Origin: Arion vulgaris
Lineage: Eukaryota; Mollusca; Gastropoda; Stylommatophora; Arionidae
Reading direction: 5' to 3'
DNA: 64,000 nucleotides
Assembly: GCA_020796225.1 (NCBI GenBank)
Contig: CM036753.1
Coordinates: 76,311,865 to 76,375,864 of the forward strand
Numbering within the stretch: the first letter of the stretch is position 1; each line of letters opens with the position of its first letter. The position numbers were made by a program, and so were the translations under genes. The notes under the pieces were generated by a model. That model was not told the origin of the DNA, searched no databases, and saw only the letters and a list, made by a program, of their open reading frames with translations. Below, in pieces: positions 1 to 11,492 of the stretch.

Positions 1-362
1 AAATCTGTCAGACAGATCTTTGTACGTGCGCCACTTTCGTTCGCGACTACGACAGTATTTCTACATCTGTTCCTCTTTTTCTGATATTTCCATCAACCTA
101 GTTTCTTTTTGTATGTACCTTATGGTCTTTATCAATTGTAATAGCTCTTTTCGTCATTCATTTTTCATTCTAATTTATTGCCCATCAGTTTCCACTTCAT
201 CAATTGTGCCATGTATTTAGAGAAATCGGTTTAGGAATGTGGTGCAAGAATAAATGTGTGTGTATAAAAGTAGCGTACTATAATCAAAATGATACTTGTT
301 ATAAATGGACAGACAAATAATCAAATGTCTTTTTGTGCTATAAATATGTGCATGTACACATA

Positions 363-602
363 CAGGGTGTTCAAGATAAAAGAATCCCATTGACAAATCA
401 AAAGTTACCACGCATTGCGGTTCTGACTAGCTAGTCCTTCGTCACATTTGTTCATCGCCTCTTCCCGCACCATAATTACACACCATCATTAAAAAGACTC
501 GCTCACCTGACCTATTATACGTCATAATTGAACCTTCTCATTTTCATAAACATGTGCCATATTGGTTCCCTTGACTGGGCTACTTTTATCTTGAACACCA
601 TG
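363..602. mobile_element. MITE with about 27-bp TIRs and TA target duplication
   Basis: The left end ACAGGGTGTTCAAGATAAAAG is mirrored by the right end (reverse complement ACATGGTGTTCAAGATAAAAG). TA dinucleotides flank it at 361-362 and 603-604, and the unit is about 240 bp with no coding capacity. Terminal CAGGGTGTTC and a TA duplication fit a non-autonomous Tc1/mariner-type element. Confidence 0.75.
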
Positions 603-604
603 TA

Positions 605-1365
605 TATGAAGGAATGGCTACCTCTCACGATTAGCACGATTCCCCCATCACATTTAAATGTAAAACACAATCTTTCATTTCTAAAATTTCACCAACTTTT
701 TTAAAACTGTATTTTACTGATTTGTCTTTCACGTTTTTTGTATCTTCTTTTATATAATCGTTTTTTCTTCTTTACAATTTCTTGCCGTGAAACTGCCAGT
801 GTTAAAGACATCCTAACTCTGACTACGTCGGCTGTTGCTAATGGAGTGTGGCGGTTGTGCTGTTAAAGTAATCAGACGAAAGAAGCAGACTCATGCGACA
901 CACTCTGCATTACCCAACGTTTCAACATTATTTTAAATAGTTAACAATGCAAAATCATTTAGTAGTTTATACCACCTCATCGCCACAAACGTCTCAACAC
1001 GAGTCTCTCTCATCCCATATACAAGACAAATATTCGCACGTCTTCTTCTACTGGTTTCGATTGTTGTGTACACTTATGGGTCTGCAGTGATTAAATCTAA
1101 TACCGTGTTACAGTAAGTATAACACATCAGATGTGATACTACAAAAGTTGATTTAATTTATGTTTTAAAAAATCGTATCAGAAACATATCTGGACAAACA
1201 TGTGTCATATTAGACAATATTTTCTTTGGTTAACCAACGAAGGGTTATTGCCAATAATCCAAATATATACAAATGGCTTTGTTACAGAAACTGCAAAGAA
1301 AAACTGAGTTTAGTACAATAATTAGTTTCAGCACTATATTCCATTGGGAGTTAGTTATTATTGTT
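605..1365. other. AT-rich non-coding stretch
   Basis: I see no coding exon, array or identifiable mobile element here; only short, unconvincing open frames. Confidence 0.5.
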
Positions 1366-1367
1366 GT

Positions 1368-1560
1368 CGAACCCCCCAAGAATTATGAGGTTTCACCCTT
1401 TCACCTATATTTGAGCGGTGGAGAGTGCCTGACTTTCTTGCAGACCCAGAAGACTCCAACAACTCCAGACGTGTAGTGCTTGCTATGCTGTTGCGGAAAC
1501 CTGCTCAGGTAAAGACTATTACAAGTTGGTGATAAAGTGTATGCTTTGACTAGAGCCAAC
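1368..1560 (+). repeat. Interspersed repeat W, copy 1
   Basis: Shares order and sequence with 2200-2385: a shared block around TGAGGTTTCACCCTTT, then GAGAGTGCCTGACTTTCTT, CCAACAACTC, CGTAGTG and CTCAGGTA. It is an old dispersed repeat of unknown class. Confidence 0.5.
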
Positions 1561-2199
1561 TATAAATTGGGCCACATAACAGACCAGGGAAACCATGACT
1601 TGTGGGCTGGATTTTGTATATGTTTGATAGAACATTGTAAGCTTTTTTGCTATTTTACTCAATTCTATGAGTCTATGGTTATTTATTGATGAAAATATTA
1701 ATAATACTGATATTCCTTATTGTTAAACGTAACTTGTTACATAATATAACCTAGATTTAGCATGATGTGTTGATTTTAAAATCCTCTATATACAACAATA
1801 CTGGAATGCGAGGTCACGCAACGGTTGTGGTCTTGTTTCCTATAATTTTTACCTGAGTCCGCTGACCGTATTTAGAGTTAGCTGTGGCTTTGAACACAGG
1901 ACTGATAACAATATTCTCTCACTTTCTCTTATTCCTTTGCATTTCATGGGAATATAGGTTTGCCACTTATCATAAATATTTACGTTCATTTTTCAAAATG
2001 GAATATTGTACTGAAATTGTACAAATCACTATATCAATTTTCCATTGCTTCTTCTGTAAGCCATTAAAAAAATTAATTTATGTTATTAGTTCTATTCCAA
2101 CCCACGATAATCTGAAGCAATATTGTATTCTTCTTCTATAGTCTAGCGGCACTTGAGCTCTTACCCTTCGGTCCCAGTGTCATATATATTGTCTTCTTC

Positions 2200-2385
2200 T
2201 TTAAACCACCAGGAATGATGAGTTTTCACCCTTTTTCTTATGTTTAAGTGAGGGAGAGTACCCGACTTTCTTTCAGACTCAGAAACCAACAACTCTAGGC
2301 GCGTAGTGATATACTTTGTGCTGCTGAAACTCCTACTCAGGTATGGTCTATCAATATTGTCAAATGGGGTAACAATTTGTTCAGA
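2200..2385 (+). repeat. Interspersed repeat W, copy 2
   Basis: Second copy of the repeat seen at 1368-1560, with GAGTTTTCACCCTTTTTC, GAGAGTACCCGACTTTCTTT and CTACTCAGGTATGG. Class unknown. Confidence 0.5.
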
Positions 2386-2722
2386 TCGATTTACTGATAA
2401 GACTTCAGATACACACAATTCAATCTAATAGTAACACATCTACTGATTTATCCTGTAACATGATGATGTAAGAGCTGAATGGTCATATGGGCGTCGGGGC
2501 TGACTGACAGTAAATAAAATATTAACATAAAAGTCGATGTACTGAAATTCTAAGATAATACTGTCTCTTCTCATGTTTCATAATGTATGTGTATATATTT
2601 TATTAACATTATTTTATCTTGTTTTTTTCGTTTCGCATTTTATTCCACATTTATTTCGTTTTTCGTCACACATATTTATTTTAGGGCCATTAAGGATTTA
2701 TTGTCTGATTGTATATCTCATA

Positions 2723-2973
2723 TCGCCCGAGTGGTTACCGGGGCACAAATTTGGGGTCTATAGAGTGGAGCCACTGTTACCGACCACGCATGTCGTAAGA
2801 GGCGGTAAAAGAAGGTTTGGTTGAAATCGGATACATGTGTCCTAAACGTGCAGAAGTCTATGCGTTTAGGGACCTACCAATCCAATGTGCAACGTATACA
2901 CGTTCATGGCAAAGATCAAACATATCACAAAGCGTGATTAAAATTGGTCGTAAAGAACGAACGCAAAGAAGAT
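2723..2973 (+). mobile_element. SINE Y, copy 1 (tRNA-like head, GAA-rich tail)
   Basis: Begins CGCCCGAGTGGTTACCGGGG, resembling the A-box region of a class II tRNA (Leu/Ser-like GCCGAGTGGTTA), and ends AACGAACGCAAAGAAG. Other copies are at 25203, 39786 and 61710 with exact target duplications. No clear duplication is visible here. Confidence 0.65.
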
Positions 2974-3218
2974 GTCATGTCTGCCGTCCAAGAAATCTAC
3001 ATTTTTTCGCTTCTGTTGTATCCTTTGCTTGATAAAGGCCTTTTGGTTGAAACTTCGCTGTATATTATTTTTGTAATTTGTAAAACTACAATACTTTGTT
3101 TTAACGTGTTTCGTCATAAAATTCGAAGAAAATAACCAACCATTACAAATGACATACTTATTTATTTCATACACTCAACTAAATTCACACAATCGGACAA
3201 CAGGGCACATCTATGCAA

Positions 3219-3292
3219 TCTGCGATGCACTGCGCTAATTTTAAATCCTAAAAAAAAAAATATCTGCGATGCATTGCGCTAATTTAAAATCC
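3219..3292. repeat. Short direct duplication
   Basis: TCTGCGATGCACTGCGCTAA recurs as TCTGCGATGCATTGCGCTAA about 43 bp later, separated by an A-run. This is a two-copy local duplication. Confidence 0.6.
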
Positions 3293-3635
3293 GAAATAAA
3301 CAAGCTCATTTCAGGTTTGTGTTTTTAAACTATACTCGAGCTATCGGCTTTCTAAAAAAAAACCATGCAAGCACTTCAAGACAAAGATAGACAAATATAC
3401 TTCAGATTGAATGTATATATAGTATTTTATTTAAAATCCAGACTTATCCATTGTAATTCGATATACAGAGTTCTGAATTTTACTTTTTTTTAAATGATGA
3501 ATCACTGTTGATGTGAGGATATCCGTAGGAATTTCATTACGTGGGTTTTTTTTTCAAACAGATAGCGAGCATATGATAATTAGTCAGTGATATAGGTCAA
3601 TCTAGGTAAGTCAATGATAGAAAAAAACTAGTCAC

Positions 3636-3965
3636 GACAGAGATGAAGTGTCTACTCAGAATGCTGGGAGTAACAAGAGAATGGTTTTGAAATGAAGACA
3701 TCAGGAAAAAGTGGGTACAACATCAGTGCTGAACTTTATCAAGCAACAACAAATTAAATGGTTCGGGCACATAAGCAGATTGCCAACAGACAATGCGCCT
3801 CAAAGAGCAAGGTTACTAAGATGCAGTGGATACAAAGCACAAGACCTGCCGCGCAAAAGGTGTACCTCAGAGATAACAGGCGACGAAAGACACAAAAAAT
3901 CCGTTCTATAAATCTCTTATCTTGACGCTGTAGGGCAAAACGGGACTGGTTAGGAGAAAGAAATA
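3636..3965 (+). pseudogene. LINE reverse transcriptase C-terminal relic
   Basis: Decayed translation contains MKCLLRMLGVTR, DIRKKVGTTSVLNFIKQQQI and KWFGHISRLP, the post-RT region typical of animal non-LTR retrotransposons (xxKWFGHxxRM). In-frame stops and shifts make it a 5'-truncated pseudogene. A related tail lies at 47310-47475 on the minus strand. Confidence 0.75.
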
Positions 3966-4839
3966 ATAGTTATTGAGATCTAAGGCTTACATTCTTAGTA
4001 GTTATAAATGTTCCCCCCTTCCCTCCAATTCTTATGTTGCTATCACACCCTAGGTAAAGTATCTTAACAATAAGATCAATATATTAGAAATAAATAAACA
4101 CAATATATCGTTCCTGTTCTGGCTCGGATTTCAATACTTGTATGGCAACCGTTATGTAGTAGTTGATAAAAATGAAGCCTTTGATTGAAGAGATTTGCCA
4201 ACTGTATTCATGTCAATGCTGTCGGTAGATAATGAATTTACGTAGTTGAGGAAGTAGTGTAAGAGTTTTATGTTGTTGTTTTTTTTTTTTTTTTTACAAA
4301 ACATCAGATGCGCTAAACATGTGACGTGATGTCATAGTCTATTTTAAGAGTTTCTAGATGTCTAAACAATAGATATAGCGTGAAACAGCACAAATCGACA
4401 TAAGTGTGATTGAGAATCGTAGATTGTAGACTTAGATGATTCCGCATTATGGGCAAAGTAAGTTGACACTCGTCCATGCTAACATTTGTGACTAGCTTGG
4501 CCGTTACACTCGTAGACTATAGAAAAATATCCAAGTATCACATTGAATACGCACTTGGAAGGTGAAACATGTATTTGAAAATGCGTTTTAATCAATAAGA
4601 TAGTAAAGAGGTGGACACCGAAGGCTACTTGAGGTAAGGTATGAGAGAAAATATCCTTACAAGTTAGCTTCATTCATTTATGAGTTGTTATTAAACGTCA
4701 AAAAGTAGATCAGAAGACAGACGGCGATAACGTAGCTTCTAACAGGCATATTCAGGCCATCTTGATTGTTGTTACAACAGATGGTGGTATGTAGAAACGC
4801 AAGGATGAGACCACGTCAGATAGTATCGAAAATAATAAC

Positions 4840-5238
4840 AACTCTCGTACCGTTACACGTTACATAGGGCCTGCATGCAATTTCTTCATACTGCTCTATC
4901 CTGGGCAACTCGCTCAATCTCCTCCATGGAACTGAGACCCGACATTTCTTGCCTCTCTCGACAAAGTTCGTTTCAGCGTCTCCTTAGGTCATCCTCTCTT
5001 TCTTGGAACTATTTGCACCCCATTTCAATGCCTGCTTTGATATTCGTTGATCATTTCTTCTTAATATGTGTCCAACATATCTCTATCTTCTCCTTCTTAT
5101 AATAGTCATTACTAGTAGCTGACCAGACATTTCTCTGATTTCATCACTTCTCCTGAATTCGTTCCATTTTATGTTCATTATTGTTCGCAGACATCTATTT
5201 TCAAATGCTTTCAACTTGCTTTCTATATATTTAGTCAT
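4840..5238 (-). pseudogene. LINE RT C-terminal relic
   Basis: On the minus strand the frames read [35 protein letters not shown] and a basic GRP-like stretch broken by indels. This is the C-terminus of a LINE ORF2 plus 3' UTR. The 3' end (TAACGTGTAACGGTAC) is shared with the copy at 26078-26310. Confidence 0.75.
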
Positions 5239-7435
5239 TTTTAACTATCGACAATAAACAACTTAAAATAAGCTCAGAATGACTACTTACAAGTTACACC
5301 AAAGAAACAAAGAAATTGTAGTAGATAAAATAATGTAAAGTGCCCGTGGGAAAAGCGGCAGTTTTTAAGTAGGGGAGGAGAAAAATAATCCTGAAATAAC
5401 AATGAAAACATAACATGTTAGACATTAAGTGCGTGCAAGTTTCAGAATAAATTACATTTGTATACAAATATTCAACGGCTACATTGTTATATATGAGGTA
5501 TATTTAAAAAAGTAGTATTAGAAAGGTATACAGCAAATAACACCACAAAAGGAGCAAAATGGAAATGCTAAAGTCATAGAATACATGTAGAAAGAGATAA
5601 AAATGAATGAGAGAATATATTCGAATACACAGACAAGTTGTACACCTGAAATGAAGGATATCACATGATATTCTACATCACGCGGTGTCGACACTGAAAA
5701 TTCGCCATATTTAATTAGAATTTCTAGCTGACTGAATCGCGTATATAATATATTGCACTGAATTAAATTGGTTATTCATCTTCATTACTATTTGCCCATC
5801 ATTATATTATGTATCGGATGTCAACAAGGCTATTTATTTCTCCCTTTGTGCACAGAAGAGACGACAAATTGGAGAAAACGTTCCCAAGATGAAATAATCA
5901 TCCGGTAAGCAATTATCGAAACTTCTATCATTACATTTCTTTATCTCTGGTTTTAATTTCATCTAATCATGTCAGTTACTTTAGATCATCAAATTTGCAT
6001 GTAATACAAACACCGGAAGAAGTCTAGTCAGATGATATATTCAATATAAAGTCAGATATCAAGAGAATGTATTATCCCAGTAATCACATAAAATAACCGA
6101 TATCCCCCACGTTTTGTAGCTAAATGTCCGTGAAAATTAGGTTCTCATTTTCCCAAGAATCATATCATCTGCTGTCCCGTCTCCACGACGGTCAGATGTA
6201 ATTAATCTCCAGTGTTTCTTTTCTCTGGTCTTCGTCGTGCATTTTGTTAAAATGTTTTCTGTTCATTCATTTATTTATAATTCTAACTTTCCCCAGCCCA
6301 TTCCTTCTAGTATATTTTTCAGCAGTGGCGTGTCTCTTAGGTGTTTAACAACTTAGTTTATCTATTTGTGATATATTTTCTATAACGATTTAAAAAAAAA
6401 AACACTATAATTAAAAATATTTTCTTGTTTGCTGTCCATAAAGTAAACCAAATTCTTGTATAAATCCATACCTCACGGCATCAATTTTTTGCTCCAGGTG
6501 ATTGTACAGTATCATTGTTTCTGCCCCATGGGATATTGAGAATATACGTATATACACTACACTGAACTTAAAACGCCTGCTCCACTCTTTGGAAGTTAAA
6601 GCCACGTGGTGTCCGGTCTCTCAAAACAGAGTCGGCTTAAGTGTGTTATTTGTTTGAAATGATATGGTAAAAAGGTAGCGCTCTCACCAGTAATAAGCAA
6701 AGTGTGTGAGCAATATAATGGTTACAAAAGAAAACAAGATTGAAAAAACGGACAAACTGTACTACGACAAAAACTCTAAAACATAATGTTATTCAGAAAG
6801 ACTTTTTTCTTTTGAAATTCTGATTAACGCTAAAGCCCTCGGAGTAAACTGGGACGCCAGGAGTGTATAATACTGGCGCCACATTGAACAGCGCTGCACT
6901 GAAGTATTAAAACAATATGCAGTGGACAGAAAAAACAGTTAGGGATCCAACTAGACTATTCACTTAGAATTAATATTGCAAACTAACACACACCTCAATG
7001 TGTAACGTGAAGTATTGAATGAACGTCTCATTAGAGATGGCCCACTGTTACTCTCGTTCTCTTATTATTTTCCGTTTCAAATAAAAGATATAGCTGCAGA
7101 ATATCACTAACATTTATATATTATATTATTTCAATTCAACGCTCCTAATGCGGAACATAGTGCCGAAATTGTTCCTAAACACTATTTTAACTTTTCAATT
7201 CAGTCTCCGTAGCAACCTCATTGATAGATTAGGGATGTTAGTTCTAACCCACCACACAATAACATGAGCGAATAGTGCACAATATGACACACATTTCAAC
7301 AGATAACTTACTGATTACGGTTTTGCGTACATAAAAACACTTGAAGTTACCACATCTACTGTGTTATACTGTACAGTATTGTTAAATATTATCGGTCATA
7401 GGAAAGGTTGCTATAGCTGACTCATTCCTTCCACT
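5239..7435. other. AT-rich non-coding stretch
   Basis: I see no convincing gene. A weak minus-strand hint of LINE-like sequence at about 6165-6330 is too degraded to call. Confidence 0.4.
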
Positions 7436-7439
7436 AATC

Positions 7440-7725
7440 TTCTTCTTTCTTCTCTTAACTCCCCTTGAAGTATAAGGCATCAACAACAAATTTCCACATA
7501 CCAGATCTGTTTTGAGCAAGCCAGATTGGTTCATTCCAGGTCTTTCCCGCCTCTTCTCGGTTTATGTCTACAGTTCGTCCCCATGCCTCTCTGGATCGTC
7601 CCCTACCTCTCCTGTCTCACGGAATAAATTACACGTGGGTGTTTGGTCTTCTGCGTTCTTGTATATCCTAACCACTTTCATCACATACTTTGTATTTCCT
7701 CGTTGATGACTACCATAAGCTGTGG
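7440..7725 (-). pseudogene. LINE C-terminal relic
   Basis: The minus strand encodes RGRSREAWGRTVDINREEAG followed by KTWNEPIWLAQNRSG and FVVDALYFKG, the GRPxxxW...LAQNRxxWRxxVDALC ending of an animal LINE ORF2. It is frame-broken. A shorter piece of the same tail is at 36655-36720. Confidence 0.65.
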
Positions 7726-8007
7726 TCGAAACATCATCTGTTATGCTTTTGAACTATTGTGGTTGGTTTATCCTTCGTAACTGATATTTAGTTTTGCTGC
7801 AGTGATTCTAAAGAATCAAACATATCGAACCATTAAAATACGCAATCATCTACCAAGCATTGAAAAACATGTCAATATCTGACGCTTTACCAACTGACCG
7901 CCATAAGCTGTCGCTTGAAGACAACGAAAATAACAGTCAGACAACGAAACGTATACAACTTTCTAAATATGTATAACTTTTTTAGCTGGGTATAATTTGA
8001 GCTGGAT

Positions 8008-8228
8008 AGCAACCTGGTGATGTACTTTCTTTGTAGACTCCAGGTTTGAAATACCCAACTAGAGTGAGATATCGTTCGATCTAATGTTCTCATGTTGACC
8101 TAACCCTACTTTGGTACCAGTAAAACACGTGATAGTAAAGGTGGTCAACGTGATGTTAATCACACCCATCGTGTGACGCTGGTCAATGAAAACTACGGGC
8201 CTATTGTTCTCAATACATCAATGTATCA
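8008..8228 (-). repeat. Interspersed repeat V, copy 1
   Basis: The reverse complement of this segment matches 23995-24185 in order: AACATCACGTTGACCACC, a GGTACC block, AGTTGGGT and GGTTGCTATCC. Class unknown. Confidence 0.5.
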
Positions 8229-8229
8229 A

Positions 8230-9565
8230 AACGGCCCTTTACTTTTTTTTAACGATATTTTAAGCAGCAGTAACACACGTTTAAAATTGAACTGAAATGA
8301 CATTATCTGCACCTACAATGAGAAATGCCAACTGTTAAGTCCTCATGTAGCGGCGTATAAGTTATTTTTTCTCACAGTCGTATAATTTTAATAATTAGCA
8401 ATTTAATACTTAGTCTTATTTTGACAGCAACAAATTGACTACACAAAGTCGGTCATGTAGAAAACTATGTAAATCATTCGAAAATTGGTCTCTATTTACA
8501 AGATATAAAAATAAATATCTAGACCACTAATAGCCTTTCACTGTAGATTACAGGCAATACTACATTCCTTTCATAAATATTTCACAGATTATGTTTGCAA
8601 CTGGAGAGATTTCAGAACATTTTTATTTTCCATTAAAAAACTGTATTTGCATTAGCTATTTGTTCACACCAGAACGACGTGAGTTATGCAAGGATGTTCA
8701 TTTTAATTTGTTTTACTTCCCGTTTGCCATTCTATATAGCAGATCAGCTGTTGCCATAAATCTATTCTCAAACAGTCGTAAATGTAAATTTTAAATATGA
8801 AGCTTATAGATATATGTTTGCAACTAATTCCGGAAACCAGTGTATTAAGTGGGAAGAAGATTGCGTTTTACTTCATATAAATGGAACGACAATTCACTAA
8901 AAGTGCTCCAGTTAATGTAATCATATTGAAAGTGATTTCGTTAAGAAAACTGGGGTATATTCAGAAATTCTGGAGATTTAAGTTAAGATTTGAAGCTCTT
9001 ATTCAAGCTTAAAACATATCTGGTTGAATATGCAGGAAAGTCAATGAAATATATTTCTCACAAGGCTGTGGGAGCTAAGTTAGTGTTGAAGATAGTGCTT
9101 CTGACAGGCTGATTATCGTGTTCGACACGAGATGGTCTTTGTGCATAGACGAAAAGAAAAACATTAGCTTTGTTTTGACTGACGCAAGCAACTATGTTGA
9201 CACCATATTTTTTTAGGTTGTCAAGTCAACGTATTCAATTACCGTTAACTCGTTTGGTTTGTTTTATTTCTAAATTTGTTTTACTTTGACGGACTACTAT
9301 TTTTTTTATTAAAGACTGTCTCGCTAAGGGTGTTCTGAAAACCTCTAAGAATAAGGTTTTTTTTTAAAAAAAAAAAAAATTGTGAAACACTGAAACTTTC
9401 GTTTGAATTCACTACAAACGCTAGCCAAAGATCCCAGATTGTATGGCTCCCGACCAGGCAAAACTTGTTAAATTGAATATTCACTTTTTAACTTCAGCTA
9501 CGGTTAGGATAAGCTAAATTAGACACATGGTAACTTGTCCTCTATAACTCTATTCTGTCTTTTAG
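8230..9565. other. AT-rich non-coding stretch
   Basis: I see only homopolymer runs (for example about 9358-9380) and chance open frames; no gene or identifiable repeat. Confidence 0.5.
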
Positions 9566-9577
9566 ATCAGTGGTACT

Positions 9578-9945
9578 CAACAGTTTTATTATTTTGTGTG
9601 TATGTGTGTGTGCTTGTGAAGTTTTATTATTTGGTGTGTATGTGTGTGTACTTGTGAAGTTTGATTATTTTATGTGTATGTGTGTGCTTTTGCAGTTTTA
9701 TTATTTTGTGTGTATGTGTGTGCTTGTACAGTTTTATTATTTTGTGTGTATGTGTGCTTGTAGTTTTATTATTTTGTGTGTATGTGTGCTTGTGCAGTTT
9801 TATTATTTATGTGTATGTGTGCTTGTAAGTTTTATTATTTTGTGTGTATGTGTGCTTGTGCAGTTTTTAAATTTTGTGTGTATGTGTGTGTGTGTGTGCT
9901 TGTGCAGTTTTATTGTTTTGTGTGTATGTGTGTTTGTGGTCCATT
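9578..9945 (+). repeat. GT-rich minisatellite, about 30-36-bp unit
   Basis: About ten units of the form GTTTTATTATTTTGTGTGTATGTGTG(N), each ending in CTTGTGCA-type sequence and varying in GT-tract length. The plus strand stays open across it, but the apparent Cys/Val-rich peptide is a by-product of the repeat. Confidence 0.9.
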
Positions 9946-10059
9946 TTCCAGTGTCATGTTATTTATCTGGATAAATAAATCTTGGGATGTCAAGTATTGG
10001 ATAATGTCAGAATCAATTCTTCTTCCAAAGTTATATAAATGAAAAATATTACATGGAAC

Positions 10060-10300
10060 AATATCTTCTTCTTCTTTGAACGCTCCATATCGACCACTTG
10101 TTAATCACTCTTTGTGATTTGTATGTGATCAAGCCTAAGATCTATTGTACGTTGTGCCAGTTATGCACCTACAAGTATGCCAGCACATCCGATTTCTGCA
10201 ATGCTTTTTATTTACTAAGGTAGCTGCCCTAGGCCCCTACCTCAGTCACCTCTAGCGGCATACCTTGTAGGTCGCAGTGTTACTATTCTTTACTATCCTT
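10060..10300 (-). repeat. Diverged SINE sharing the Y-type domain
   Basis: Starts TCTTCTTCTTCTTTGAACG and ends TCGCAGTGTTACTATTCTTT on the plus strand. It has the same order of landmarks as SINE Y (AATCACTCTTTGTGAT, ATCCGATTTC, AGTCACCTCTAGCGGCAT). It is a diverged relative, minus orientation. Confidence 0.55.
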
Positions 10301-10425
10301 ACGAACCCGACAACACACTGGTGAAATATAGAACAATATAAGCAACTTACAAACAAGTTTAGATAACACTACATTACTTTGTGCCAAAGAACAAGAAGAA
10401 CGGAAGAAGAAGCAGGAAAACTTAC

Positions 10426-10551
10426 CAGCAGAGAAGAAAATGCCACCATTTGGGATCATTAGAGTACTTTCCACAGGGAAACCATGGTTAACTGTTAAGA
10501 TGCTGCTCTGTGTTCTGGCATCCCACAGTTTGACTGCATGATCATATGCAC
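10426..10551 (-). CDS. UTP15: UTP15 exon 6
   Basis: The exon is 126 nt between acceptor TTTCATCTCTAG and donor GCTG|GTAAGT. It completes a Gly codon and encodes [20 protein letters not shown], then [16 protein letters not shown] and FFSAG. It matches human [20 protein letters not shown] and GQPVESVLLFPSGG. It ends one base into a codon, so a further exon in the matching phase must follow at lower coordinates. Confidence 0.95.
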
Positions 10552-11441
10552 CTAGAGATGAAATACAAATTATAAATATAGCTTTCTGTAAAAGAATGAT
10601 GCTGTTGATAATTTTATAACTTACATTGACCATCTTCATATAATAACGTCAAGTAAACTGACCATCTGGATATAATAATGTTTATGGAGACTAACTATCT
10701 GGATATGTTTATGGAGACTGACCATCTGAATATAATGTTTAAGGAGACTGACCATCCAAAAATATAACGTTTAAAGAGACTGACCACCTGGATACAATAA
10801 TGTTTAAGGAGACTGACCATCTGGACATAATATTTATGGAGACTGACCATCTGGATATAATGTTTAAGGAGACTGACCATCTGGACATGTTTATGGAGAC
10901 TGACCATCTGAAAATGTTTAAGGACACTGCCCATCTGGATATAATGTTTATGTAGACTGACCATTTGAAAATATGTTTTAGGAGACTGACAATTTAATGT
11001 TTACGAAGATTGAAATCTTTAAATTTTTTTGTTTAATGTTGACACACAGCTACATGAAATTATGTACATTCCGGGAGGAATAGGTTAGCAGAAATGTTCT
11101 CTACACTATAATCTAAGAAATCACATGTAAAATAAAGGTCTACTGTAACTTATCTTAAAATGGTAAACGGTATGAGAGCAGACATAACGTTTATGAAGCA
11201 TATGTAACAAGGAACTAATATATTATCTTAATATCTGATACGAGCATGTCTTATTTTCTTTAACAGTTTCCTTTAGCAATAAATTAATGAATATAAATTT
11301 ACCAAACTTATCAAGAGTAACGTGATAATTTTATACTTAAAATAAGGATTTCATAATGTCCAGATAACTTACACTGCAAGGGTAGAAGAGAAAGATGGAA
11401 AATAGAAAGTGAGATGCAATTCAAAGAGCGAGTGATATATG

Positions 11442-11492
<51 letters not shown>

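Noticed and set aside
2573..2824. Hydrophobic 83-codon frame resembling a membrane peptide
   Set aside because: Composition reflects T-rich DNA, and its 3' part runs into SINE Y.
9281..9484. Minus frame containing HTIWDLWLAF as a possible next UTP15 WD40 exon
   Set aside because: Only the WD dipeptide matches; the surrounding residues do not follow UTP15 and there is no acceptor in the required phase.
9570..9974. 134-codon Cys/Val-rich open frame
   Set aside because: It is the translation of a GT-rich minisatellite.
10695..10964. Repetitive 89-codon minus frame ([12 protein letters not shown])
   Set aside because: It is the intron 5 minisatellite.
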